Part shown: positions 24,022 through 33,940 of the stretch, one piece after another
How the letters are laid out: each line of letters begins with the position of its first letter
Numbering within the stretch: position 1 is the stretch's first letter
Source of the DNA: Amylostereum areolatum
Taxonomy: Eukaryota > Basidiomycota > Agaricomycetes > Russulales > Stereaceae
DNA length: 64,000 nucleotides
Assembly: GCA_012932865.1 (NCBI GenBank)
Contig: SAXG01000003.1
Location: 1,860,001-1,924,000 of the forward strand
Direction of reading: 5' to 3'
Program-made: the position numbers and the translations under genes
The notes under the pieces: generated by a model
What the model was told of the DNA's origin: nothing
Seen by the model: only the letters and a program-made list of their open reading frames with translations
Database searches by the model: none

Positions 24022-24397
24022 ATGTGCCAAATCTGTAATTCGCCTCACCACTCGTGGGAGCGATTCTTCCTGAAGGTTAAATACGCCCTTGAGCCTGAAA
24101 GTACGTCTCCGCAGCTCGTTTTCGCTCCGCACTCGCTGACGGTAAACCCTATTGTCTTTCTTCGTAGGCCGCGACCCAAAGGAGCGTGAGATGGCGCGGG
24201 AACACAGGGACTACATCCTGGAACTGGAGGAAGACCACTGGTGCCGGACGCGGATAGGCTTGGCGGTTGGCTGCCGGATTCTTTCGGACAAGGAGAACAC
24301 GAGGAGGATCAAGTACAACGAATGGCTTAAGCGGCGGACGGAGCAACGACGGGAGATCGTGCAACGTCGGCGCGAGGCGAGGGGCTTTATCTATTGA
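24022..24397 (+). CDS. small basic CxxC protein, unknown function
   Basis: Two exons (24022-24100, 24168-24397; 67-nt intron GTACGT...GTAG) give 102 aa. It opens with MCQICNSPHHSWERF, a CxxC plus His-His that could be half of a zinc site. The rest is a charged helix rich in Arg, Lys and Glu (EREMAREHRDYILELEEDHW, RRTEQRREIVQRRREARG). No membrane segment or signal. A TATA box precedes it at 23886. The pairing of a clean intron with continuous coding on both sides supports a real gene; I do not recognise the family. Confidence 0.65.
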
Positions 24398-25437
24398 GGG
24401 GATAGATGCGTTGTTTGTTAGCCTAGAGATGGTTCGCATTATTTCTAGGAGCGTATGGGTTTCATACTCCCCGAATCGAAGCAAAACAAAGGTGAGTGAA
24501 TATACAGGTGCGTAGAAGTATGACCTTCTTCCCATCGCGTCATGGTGCGTGGTTTCTAGCCCTCTCCATGCAGGTCAGTGGCCCTCCCTTCCCTCTACAT
24601 GGGTAAGTGTTTCCTCCTCTTTTCATAGGTATGTGGTCTCTCTCTCGTTTTGCGCGGGTGCGTGGCAGAACTGCCTTCTTCTCTTGTTTATTTTTTCATC
24701 AGACACAGGTGCGCGGTTTCTTCTCTTCTCTGGGTAGGTATGTGTTTCTTCGACCTTCAGTTCTACTCAGGTGCGTGGTTTTTCCTTCCCTCCGTACAGG
24801 TACGTAGTTTCTTTCCTTTCAAATTCGGTCCTTGATTTCTCCTTGTCCCTGCGCGTGGTTTCGACAGGTACGCGATTTCTCCCACAAATGCGTGGGCGTC
24901 ATCTTTCCGTTGCTTCATCCACCACGTTCCCCAATTTCTCCCTTCTTTATCTTTAGGACTCTTTCTCCCAGCAAGTGCAACTATGCCACGCTCGCAAGAC
25001 CGAGGCCCAAAACGTTCCATGGACGGATGAATGCACGGCGACCGAGGCTCAAACGTGCGGTGGTGCACCCGTCTCGTTCCTTTTCTTCTGCTTGTTTATC
25101 GTAAAGCCCATCATCTCCGTGTAATTTTTACGGTCGTCTGAGTTTGTTCAAAATTCGTTCCGATCTCCATGTACATGACATATTCGACGTTCAGTTATTC
25201 TGTCTTGCGCATACGTGATGTCATGAACGCTTCTTCTAGCTGGACTTTGAAGTGAATCCTTCGGCGTCGCGTAAACCTACACATGCCACATACATTTACA
25301 TAGTCATGCAAGCTTTCATAAAATTCATTCTCAGGCCAACGTAGTCTCTCGTAGCCAGACTTCAAATAGAAGACAATCTAGGCCAACGCCGCAACGCAGC
25401 GCGCGCATACCATTACTCTTCCTCCAGTGCACTCCCC
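24398..25437. other. gene-less region holding the splice-like array
   Basis: Apart from the motif array at 24489-24890, only short frames occur. 25090-25440 is plain intergenic sequence leading to the TTI2-like gene. Confidence 0.35.
24489..24890 (+). repeat. degenerate array of AG|GTRYGT splice-like motifs
   Basis: About eleven imperfect copies of a YAGGTRYGTGGTTTCTTYY motif at irregular 20-50-base spacing. Examples: 24505 (ACAGGTGCGT), 24544, 24566, 24625 (ATAGGTATGT), 24655, 24702 (ACAGGTGCGC), 24734, 24767 (TCAGGTGCGT), 24797 (ACAGGTACGT), 24865 (ACAGGTACGC). Pyrimidine tracts separate them. Each copy looks like an intron acceptor directly abutting an intron donor. Confidence 0.55.
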
Positions 25438-27158
25438 AGTGGCATATGTAGGGTCATGGCCGTTCTGATGGAAGAGATCACTAGCGACGACGAATCTCCC
25501 CCACATTCCCTCGCCGATCTACTCGACAGCCTCAAGATCCCCGCAGAATACGGACGCTTGGAGGTTCTGGATGATCGCGACGACACGACGCTGCACAACC
25601 TCGCCCGGTGGAAATCTCTGGCTCTCACCGCCCTCGATGATCTTCGTACGCTCCTCAAGAAAAGATACCTTGAACTGTCTCAGGAAGATCGCGCGCGCAC
25701 GGTTCACGCTGTCGTTCCTTTCCGCGTGGAGGAGGACTGGTCGGACAAGGGCATGACGAAACTATCCTCTGGTGGACTCCCATCCACGCTCGCTGCATCC
25801 CATGCTCTGATTTACGTTGCAATCTCAGAATTGATATTGCACCTCGACGACGAGGTCGACATCGCACTTCTAGAAATACTTCTCGCCCAGATGATCAAAC
25901 CCGTCTTCGCCGCCAGCCCACACCCATCGGTACACGCGCACACCGGACGCAAGCTCGCGCGCGATGCTGGCGGGCCGATGGCAGTACACGATACATATGA
26001 CGGCCAGGTGTGGAAGACGCATCCGGGGATCGGAGAAGTGCTTGCGTGGTGTGTCGAACATGTAGAGGTGCGCCTTTCTTCCACTTTTTCGCCTGCGATA
26101 CCACAGTAGTCTGACGGATGGATCGAGACAAGTAGGCGGAAGTGTACGAGCGCGTGTGGTATCTGATTGTCCCCCCGATGATGACGCTCCTGGACGATTA
26201 CGAGGGAAGGTACAAGCTCACTGGGATACGTGTCGCACGCACGGTCATTGCAAACGCGCCGAAAGACCTTTTGCGGCGGACGGGGATCACCGACCTGTTG
26301 TTCGATGTGCGTGCTCCATCGTGCTTATGTTGTGTTTTTTTGGCTTCCAGATGCTGAATGCACGGGAGCAGTCGTTCAAACAGGCGTTCGTGTTTCTGCA
26401 CAACCCTTTTACGCCCGCGCTTTTGCGTGCGGTGTCCCCCGCGGCAATCGGGCTGATTCGAAAAACGACGGAAGAGGGTTCCGAAAAGCGATTCACGCAA
26501 CTGTGTGGATTACTGGGAGAGGGGATTATCGGAAGCGTGTGGATATACGCCGGACAGGACGCGGACACCATTGAGGCGAGCCTGGATATTCTGCCTATGT
26601 TCGTCGAGGCGCTGGGGGTAGGTGCTGTCCGATACCTCAAGGTGTGTCCACTGTCCGCATTTGAGCGTACGGCCGACTGACGGCACTGCGAACGTTGGAA
26701 GGCCCTAATCCCTCAGCTCACGCACCCACTGCATGGCAATCGTGGGTTTCCGTCTTCTCTTTCGATCGAGCGCGCGTCTCTGGCAGCGCTCAAGTGTATT
26801 ATACAGACATGCTCGGTGCGGATGTATCGGTGGAAGGACACGGTTTTGGAAGCGGTAGCGAAGTGTTGGGTTGGGGCCGTTGATTCTGGAAAGACAGACG
26901 AAGGTGAGCACTGGGTGTATACCACAGAAGGACGCCTTAATTCACAACCCTGCTGACAGAGACAAGAATGCTCAAATGTGACCTAAGAGAGGTGTGCGTC
27001 GAGTTGGCTCGTGTGGTGCCTGCCGTTTTCGAGGTAAACCTTCTCCACAGAATACCGGACGGTCCATGCTCACGAAGGGAAACCAGGATTACGACGAACT
27101 GCTTGCCTTGGACAAGGCCATGTTTGAAGGCCTGGTGGCTATTCCCTCAGCAGCATAG
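25438..27158. repeat. tti2: left unit of a 24.7-kb-spaced inverted duplication
   Basis: Matches the reverse complement of 51848-53560 from AGTGG.ATATGTAGGGTCATGG onward. Exons 1-4 and introns 1-3 are almost identical. Divergence begins in intron 4 and is strong in the last 130 bases. Introns are shared, so the duplication was at the DNA level and not by retroposition. Confidence 0.85.
25456..27158 (+). CDS. tti2: TELO2-interacting protein 2 (TTI2)-like, copy 1
   Basis: TTI2 works with TEL2 and TTI1 as a co-chaperone that stabilises PI3K-related kinases such as ATM, ATR and TOR. Six exons (25456-26067, 26136-26306, 26351-26641, 26702-26903, 26960-27033, 27087-27158) with introns of 44-68 nt give 473 aa. 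The alpha-helical repeat core carries the block I associate with this family: IVPPMMTLLDDYEGRYKLTG, then NAPKDLLRRTGITDLLFD and LGAVRYLK. Assignment rests on that motif and overall helical pattern. A second, inverted copy occupies 51848-53542 with the same exon lengths apart from the last. Homology between copies begins 18 bases before the start codon. Confidence 0.75.
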
Positions 27159-27693
27159 CTGACGATGCTTGAAGCTTGGATGGTCGGAAAATCTTTGGGA
27201 AATCTCGCAAATTCATGTGATCATAGTATCAACGTACGATGTCCGCCAGATCCGAGGATGGCCAGGCCTAACGCTGACGGCCCCTACAGCGAATGCGGGG
27301 GGTGGAAGGAGCGTTGCGACATGATTTGCGACAGTACTTACTAGGTGGTGTGCTAAATCTAGGAGCTTTTCAAAATTAGAATTATGAATTGGGGTGCACA
27401 CTCTCCATAGTACTACGTAGGAATGATTCAGGTCATCATAACCATTCCTCACCTTACGGGTAACGTTATTTGGTCATGTCCAGTGATTTTCATCTGCTCG
27501 CCCTCTGGGTGCCGCCTTGATGCTTGAAGCTTGGAGCTTGAAGCCTGGAGCTGACGACAAGTCGTCACAATATGTGACCAGTCCAGGGAAATCCATGGCT
27601 GCAAGTTGTTTTCATGCGTACATATTTATAAACTGTCTGCAGAAGTGGAAGATGGTAACATGGAGTAGCAAAAGCTTTCCGTAGGAAAATCGA
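27159..27693. other. intergenic region
   Basis: Between convergent TTI2-like copy 1 and an F-box gene. Contains short reiterations of GCTTGAAGCTTGGAG at about 27517-27552, with a related copy at 27167. Confidence 0.4.
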
Positions 27694-29338
27694 CTACGCC
27701 TGCCTTTTCTTGCACGCGTACACCTCGCCTTCCCATATGAGCTCAACGGCGTCCGGTAGGGCTCGGCGCAGCACCTCGAGCATGGCCGCACTCAGCCCAC
27801 ACCTCTTTAGCTCGATACTTTTGGGCACGTTTCCCTTTTCCTCACGGATAAAAACGCCTAATTGCAGGGAACCGAGCATCCCACGCTTGTTCTGGAAAAA
27901 GTTAGCCTCGTGTAGGACCAGCGTGGCGAGCGCGGGGAAGAGATGTTCTCCGGACGCGTATGCACGGCTGAACGCGCTTGCGAAGGCGAGAGCGGCGGAA
28001 CCGTTGACGTGGACATGGTCGATGCAGGTAAGAACGCCGAAGAGACTGTGAAAGGAGTTGGCATCGACTTCGCCTATGTGGCTATGAAGGTGGAGCCTCT
28101 GCACGCCGAGTGAGATGGGGAGATGGGTCAGGACGTGGAGAAGTGGACCGCCTGCATTGTCTTGGCCGCCATCCCTATTACTATACTCGAATTTGAAGGG
28201 GACGATATGCCGGGCGGTGAACCGGGAGGCTTGCGATCGCGGGAGACTCGCGTAGAACCTGTAACCGGCATCGCTCTGTCCGCTCACGGTGATGGTACGG
28301 AAGACGAGTGGGGTATCTGGGGGAGGGGTGAAGTGTGAAGTGAGAGCGGAGGCGAGTCGACTGAAGTTGTCTGGTTCGTGGTCTCTGGAGTCGTAGCCAT
28401 GAAGGTAGATATCAGTTGACAGCGGCATGTGCAGAACCTCGAGGATGATCCCAATGTTGAAAAGGGTGGTGCGCATTTCCAGAGACTCTAGATGGGGAAG
28501 ATGGGACAAAGCGTTGGCTACCTCAGTGGAGGGATGCAGTCTTGTAGGACGAGAAAAGACTAGGGACAGGGATACCAAGCGAGGCGTTGCCCGAAAGAGT
28601 GTCGCATAATGATCCTGCGTGAACCAGGCAGTGTGTTCAGATATGTCGAGATGTGTGAGAGAGGCGGAAAAGACGGCATGAAATGGGCTGAGCGTGCAAC
28701 GCGCGAGGGTAACCTTGCGAAGGTGTGGTGGTGGTGCATGGGCGTACCATGTGTCGGGAATGACAGCGTCGGCGACGCTGAGTTCGGAGAGAGATGAAGG
28801 GAGAGACCCCGAAAAGAGGTGTTGGAGAGCATCGGGGTCGACCTTTGTTATACCCAGCGCGTTGAATGTCTTGAGGTTGGGCGGGGCTGGTTGTGAGAGC
28901 AGGCGGAATATGTCATCCTTGCGGTGTATGGGGGCTAGCGTTGGATGGTAAAATATTGAGAAATGGTGGACTGTTGCCGAGATCGTCCAAGGCGAGGACG
29001 ACAGCGTCCGAGTTGGAGAGGTGGTCGACTTCGCCGAAACGAATCTCGAAGGTGAGTGGAGCAGGCCTTGCGCGTTCAAGGGCAATTTGAGTCCATTTGA
29101 GGTTATGCAGGGGAATATATGCCCAAGTTAACTTGCTGTGAAGAAGGGCAGATCTCCAGCTGCCACAGACATGAGACAGTGTCAGAGCCACAGAGGGAAA
29201 GTTGTTTCTGGAGCGGTTGGGGATATAGCCGCATATCTCGATGATGATATCGTCGGGAAGCCTGTGAACTGGAGACTGTGTATCTGATTAACGGGAGAAA
29301 AGAGACGAGCGGCGAGGGAATACCTGGACGTGCATCAT
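27694..29338 (-). CDS. F-box protein, one +1 frameshift
   Basis: Exon 1 (29338-29324, MMHVQ) joins through a 48-nt intron (29276-29323) to the F-box SPVHRLPDDIIIEICGYIP, then LSHVCGSWRSALLHSKLTWAYIPL. The frame is lost near 28970, where VLALDDLGNS should continue as HHFSIFYHPTLAP. One extra C in GTCCACC explains it, and removing it leaves 1596 nt, 531 aa. Downstream leucine-rich coding (FRLLSQPAPPNLKTF, LHLHSHIGEVD, VELIWEGEVYACKK) is well preserved to the stop at 27694. Same architecture and role as the other local F-box proteins. Sequencing insertion is more likely than pseudogenisation because the rest is intact. Confidence 0.7.
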
Positions 29339-29499
29339 GGGCGGAGGAAAGAAAAGTGTAACCACTGTTGAACGACTGCAAGTAAGAAGGTAAGTGCTAA
29401 AAAGGAAACACGTGATGGTATTGATGAGTCAGCATTCATCGCCCCTCCCAGAGGACTGCTCCGTCTCAACGAACCCCATACTTCGATTTGACCGCGACC

Positions 29500-32400
29500 A
29501 TGGCCGCAAGAAAGCTGCAAAGTGCGTCTCCGCTGCTCGAATTACAGCCGTGTACCTGACATATTCTCATCTTTTCCCCGATGCCGACGCGTTTCTCCGT
29601 TCTCCTCTCCAGCGGAAATCGACCGCACACTAAAGAAGGTCGCCGAGGGCGTCGAGCTCTTCGAGAGCATCTACGACAAGATGCAGGCCTCAACAAACCA
29701 GACCCAGAAGGAGAAGCTGGAAACCGACCTCAAGACTCAGATCAAGAAACTTCAGCGTCTTCGCGACCAGATCAAGACCTGGGTCGCAAGCAATGACATC
29801 AAGGACAAGAGTGCATTGCTCGAGAACAGGCGACTCATCGAGACAGTGCGTGTCCATCTCTCTCCCTGTCATCCTTGACGCCTTCCCCTTCCATGGCCCT
29901 CATTTTTTCCGTGGTTCGCGCGCGGTGGGATCCTTTGTCCTTCGCGTTCCCCCTGTCACATCCACGCCTCTGCCTTCGCATCCCTTCGTCCTTTCTTCGT
30001 GTATATTGCATCTTGTAACTTAACTCGATTGCTGCAGCAAATGGAAAAGTTCAAAGCCTGCGAAAAGGAAATGAAGACGAAAGCCTTTTCCAAGGAAGGT
30101 CTCATTCAGTCTGCCAAACTCGACCCCAAAGCACAAGAAAAGCTCGAGATGACACAATGGGTACAAACTTGCGTCGAAGAGCTTCTTCTGCAGGTCGAGA
30201 CAGCAGAAGCAGAAATCGAGACATTACAAGGCGCAGGTCGCAAGAAGGGCAAGGTCGGCGCGTCCACACAAGAACGTCTCGAGGACCTTGAACGTCTAAA
30301 CGAGCGGAGAAAGCACCATATCAGTCGCCTCGAGATCGTCCTTCGATTACTTGACAACGGAACCCTGTCAACAGAACGCGTAGCCAGCCTCAAGGAGGAT
30401 GTAAATTACTTCGTCGAGGATAATGCGGTAAGCCCCCTGAAATATTCCCGAGATTTCAACCTAATCGCGACGCCGTCTCAGAACGACGACTATTCAGAAG
30501 ACCTGGGCATATACGACGATCTACGTCTCGACGAAGAGGAGGAGAGGTTCGGCAAGCTCGTGCACGAAGACCACGATAGTGATGATTCGGACGAAGCGAG
30601 CGAAGGTGCGTGGCACGTCTTTTCATCTTCAGACCGCGACCTCAACCCTTCGCCCTCCTGCCAGACCTTCCCCAACGAACTCCTTCCAAGAAACTCGACG
30701 AAGAGAGTGTAACAAGTAGTAAACGTGACGAGAGTCCAATAATGAAGAAAGCAAGCGCGTCACTACAACTACGGAGTACGTGCTCACCTCCCTTTTGTGC
30801 CACCTCCACGTCTCATGTTCGCCTTTTTGTTCCAGAACATTCGACAGCAGGAGATGGTAAGGCATCCCCCATCGTGTTCTCCATCCCTAACCCACCATGT
30901 CCATGCGCCGCCACTACTCAGCACGACCACCCCCCAATCCAAATTTTGCCCAACAACCTATGTCGAGCATACTGAAAGCCGGGCTCCCCTCGCAACCATC
31001 ACGACCTGCCGCGCCAACACTTCCGCCAATAAAGTATGCAACAGCAGCAGCAGCAGCGGTGGCGTCTACCAATCCCTCATCGGCAACAACACCAGCTACA
31101 ACGTCGCAATCCGCACAATCGCCACTACTGTCTACCGCATCTGCACCATCACATCCGCCACTTACACCATCGGCATCAGCATCATCAGTGAACACGAGCA
31201 CTACGGTACCAACAGAACAGGCCAGTGCAGTAGCCTCCTCGCCTAGCTTGACGCACCCGTCGACGACAAGCCCGTTCCTGTCATCTGCGTCTACGTCGGG
31301 GAGGCAGGCGGACGGCTCACTAGACTCGCCTGCGATCTCGGAGGCTGTTTCGGGCGTGGGCGCGGGACCGTCGTCATCGCCAACACGAGGTGCGTGAACC
31401 GTTTGTTATCCCATGTTGAGATATTGATTGTTATCCCCAGCAACACATTCACCACTTGTCGGTTCACATTCGCCTAAGACTTCGGTGCGTGTATGCGTCT
31501 TCACCGCTATGATTTCCCCACCAACCGACGACGTCTTGTTCCTAGCTGGCAACAGCGGATGCTTCCACGTCACATTCCAACGGTTCGACAAGCATACCTC
31601 CGCGACTATCACCGCTCCCGCAAGCAAGTGCAGCAAGTGCAACAGTTCCCTATTGGTGCACCTAGCATGCAACATCCTGTCGGGACGAGTAGCTCGCCAC
31701 GACCGCCCGTACAACCACAATTCCCGCCAGGGATGAAGATGCCCGGAGCGGAACGTCCACCATCTGTGCCTCTTCAAGCGCCATCTCGCGCGGCGAGCGT
31801 GACGAACGCGTTCCCGGGATCGTTGTCGGATTTGGTGGTGTCTTTCGAGAGCGTGAAACAAAAGGGTTTGTCCTTCTCTTCCTGTCAATGTTGAGTCGTG
31901 TGGCATCAGAATGTTGACGAGGGATTCTGTCGAAATGAATTAGCGGCGCATCGGATGACGAACCTGGATCAAGTGCACAAGATGCTCGAGGGTGGTTATG
32001 CGAGCATGCCTCAACCGCAAGACACGGAAAAGTGCGTGATTTAGCTCGATTCTGTGGTGCGGAGGCCATCGTGGCTCACGGGAGGCGTCCAGGCCGAAGT
32101 ACTATATTCCTCGGAATCCGTACCAGGCGCCGTCGTACTACCCTCAAACAACGAGCGGGCTTCTTAGCTCACCCGGCTTGTTCGCGCAACTCGACGTCGA
32201 GACGCTGTTCTACGTGTTCTACTTCCTCCCCGGGACATACCAACAGTGAGCGCGGTCCTTCTCGATCGTGCAGGCCGGCTAACGCGAGGGTTGATTTGCA
32301 GGTACCTCGCGGCGAAGGAGCTGAAGCGACAGTCGTGGCGATTCCACGTGAAGTACTTGACGTGGTTTCAACGACACTCAGAGCCCCAGGCCATCACAGA

Positions 32401-32506
32401 CGAGTACGAGCAGGGCGTCTACGTCTACTTCGACTGGGAGGGCTCATGGTGTCAGCGCAAGAAGAGCGATTTCAGGTTCGAGTATCGGTATCTGTCCGAG
32501 GACTGA
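29500..32506 (+). CDS. not3: CCR4-NOT complex subunit 3/5
   Basis: NOT3/5 is a core subunit of the CCR4-NOT deadenylase. The N-terminal coiled-coil is complete ([65 protein letters not shown]), followed by an acidic region, a Ser/Thr/Pro/Gln linker, and the C-terminal NOT box ([50 protein letters not shown]). Twelve exons: 29500-29521, 29613-29845, 30038-30427, 30482-30605, 30665-30775, 30836-30856, 30922-31389, 31441-31484, 31556-31865, 31944-32031, 32093-32245, 32302-32506 (722 aa). The linker acceptor is ambiguous. Acceptor 31545 gives a more typical Ser/Thr/Pro linker but then needs removal of one base near 31625-31645. Exon 6 is only 21 nt. Confidence 0.9.
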
Positions 32507-32988
32507 GTGCATCCTTAAAACATCGCACATTCCCTTGTTCGCATCTTCCCCCAACCCCCTTTTCTCCCATTTTTATAACCTTCATTTTCTCCTTGTCCGC
32601 AACTTCGGGTGGCGAGCGCGACCGACGGACGATTGAAGCTCGCGCGCCTGTTATCCGTATATCATCACACTTACCGTCCCTTGTGTCTACTATATTCTCT
32701 CTCTCTCTTGCTATGACAGTCCAATGCGCCTGTCGCCTCCAATGCGAATCTTAGCAACAATACGAAGAACCAGTTAATCACTGTCGTCGCGTTCTTTGAG
32801 GTCTGACTCTGTAGACGGGATGCATACGAGGTGGGGTTCATGCGGTTATTATTTTGCGTGCGTGAGCTAGCGAGGATGGGATGTACGTATGAGTATGTAG
32901 GGCTGATGCGAGCGCGTATAGGCGGGCGTCGGGTCGTCTAGATGCCGGGACAAGGGCCGCACGGTGCGAAGAAAAGTAAGAGGACCAA

Positions 32989-33940
32989 CTACTCGAGAAC
33001 CACGACGCCGCCCAGTGCTTCGAACGTCGCTTTGATCTTCTCCGCATCCTCCTTGGGAAGGTTCTCCTTGAGGATTTTGGGGAGAGACTCGACGAATTTC
33101 TTCGCCTAGATGACGGGAGGGTGGGAGATGCAGAGTTGCGCGGTTCAGAGGTGTGATTCGAGAGAGGTGGACAGATGAATGCGAGTGACACAATGGAATG
33201 ATTGGTTGTGAGCAGCGGAACAAGCAAGGCAATGCATGTGCGTACATCGATGAGCGTGAGGTTAGGTACGAGGGCCTTGACCTCCTTAATGATCTTTGGC
33301 TTGGACGTCGCGGTGAAGGCGTCAAGCTTGACGTTGAAGATCGTCTTCTCCTTCGGCTTCTCCTAAGAAAGTAAATGAGGGGATGAACATACAGAGGTGA
33401 TAGGATGCGCGGAGAACGAAGAGGTTGGGGAGAGGGAAAGAGGATGCACGTACCTCGACTGGTGCGTCTTCCGCCGCGACGGGGGCTGCTACCGGCGCGG
33501 CTGCAGGCATGGCAATTTCCTGGATGTTCAGCCGTGTCTGGAAAGGGTGCGAGCATATCGTCAGACGTGATGTATTCAGTCAGGACCAAGGAATAGAAAG
33601 ACCGGGACCTTCAGTAATGAGACAAGGTCGGCCGCTTGGAGGAGCGTGAGCGAAGAAATGTCGTCGACGAGCTTGCTGAGCGCGGGGTCGGCGGGTGCAG
33701 CTGGTGAAGCGGTTGTTGCTGTTGCCATGCGGCGCATGGAGGGGCGCGCGGCGAGCCTGAGTGAGGGTCGAAGTGCGGTGGATCAGTCAGAGGCGGAACG
33801 CCGATGCGGTGAGCTGGCAGAACGGACCTTGTGAAGGGCTGCGAGCGCGAGACGGCGCGCAGGGAGGACGCGTAGCGGGACTGTGTAGACGTGGTCAGCG
33901 TTGTGGGCGATGAGCGGGACGAAATGGGACGTACGGCCAT
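32989..33940 (-). CDS. mrpl12: mitochondrial ribosomal protein bL12m
   Basis: Homologue of bacterial L7/L12, the stalk protein that recruits translation factors; acts in the mitochondrial matrix. Six exons (33940-33935, 33880-33828, 33756-33609, 33537-33454, 33362-33246, 33105-32989) give 174 aa. The first exon is only 6 nt (Met-Ala). The presequence is Arg/Ser-rich without acids ([28 protein letters not shown]). The dimerisation domain follows ([25 protein letters not shown]), then an Ala/Pro/Val hinge, then the C-terminal domain ([56 protein letters not shown]). It is convergent with NOT3, about 480 bases apart. Confidence 0.92.

Noticed and set aside
24489..24890. CRISPR array or regular minisatellite
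   Set aside because: Units are degenerate and unevenly spaced, there are no distinct spacers, and the genome is eukaryotic.
32032..32754. 240-codon plus-strand frame
   Set aside because: Overlaps the last NOT3 exons in another frame.
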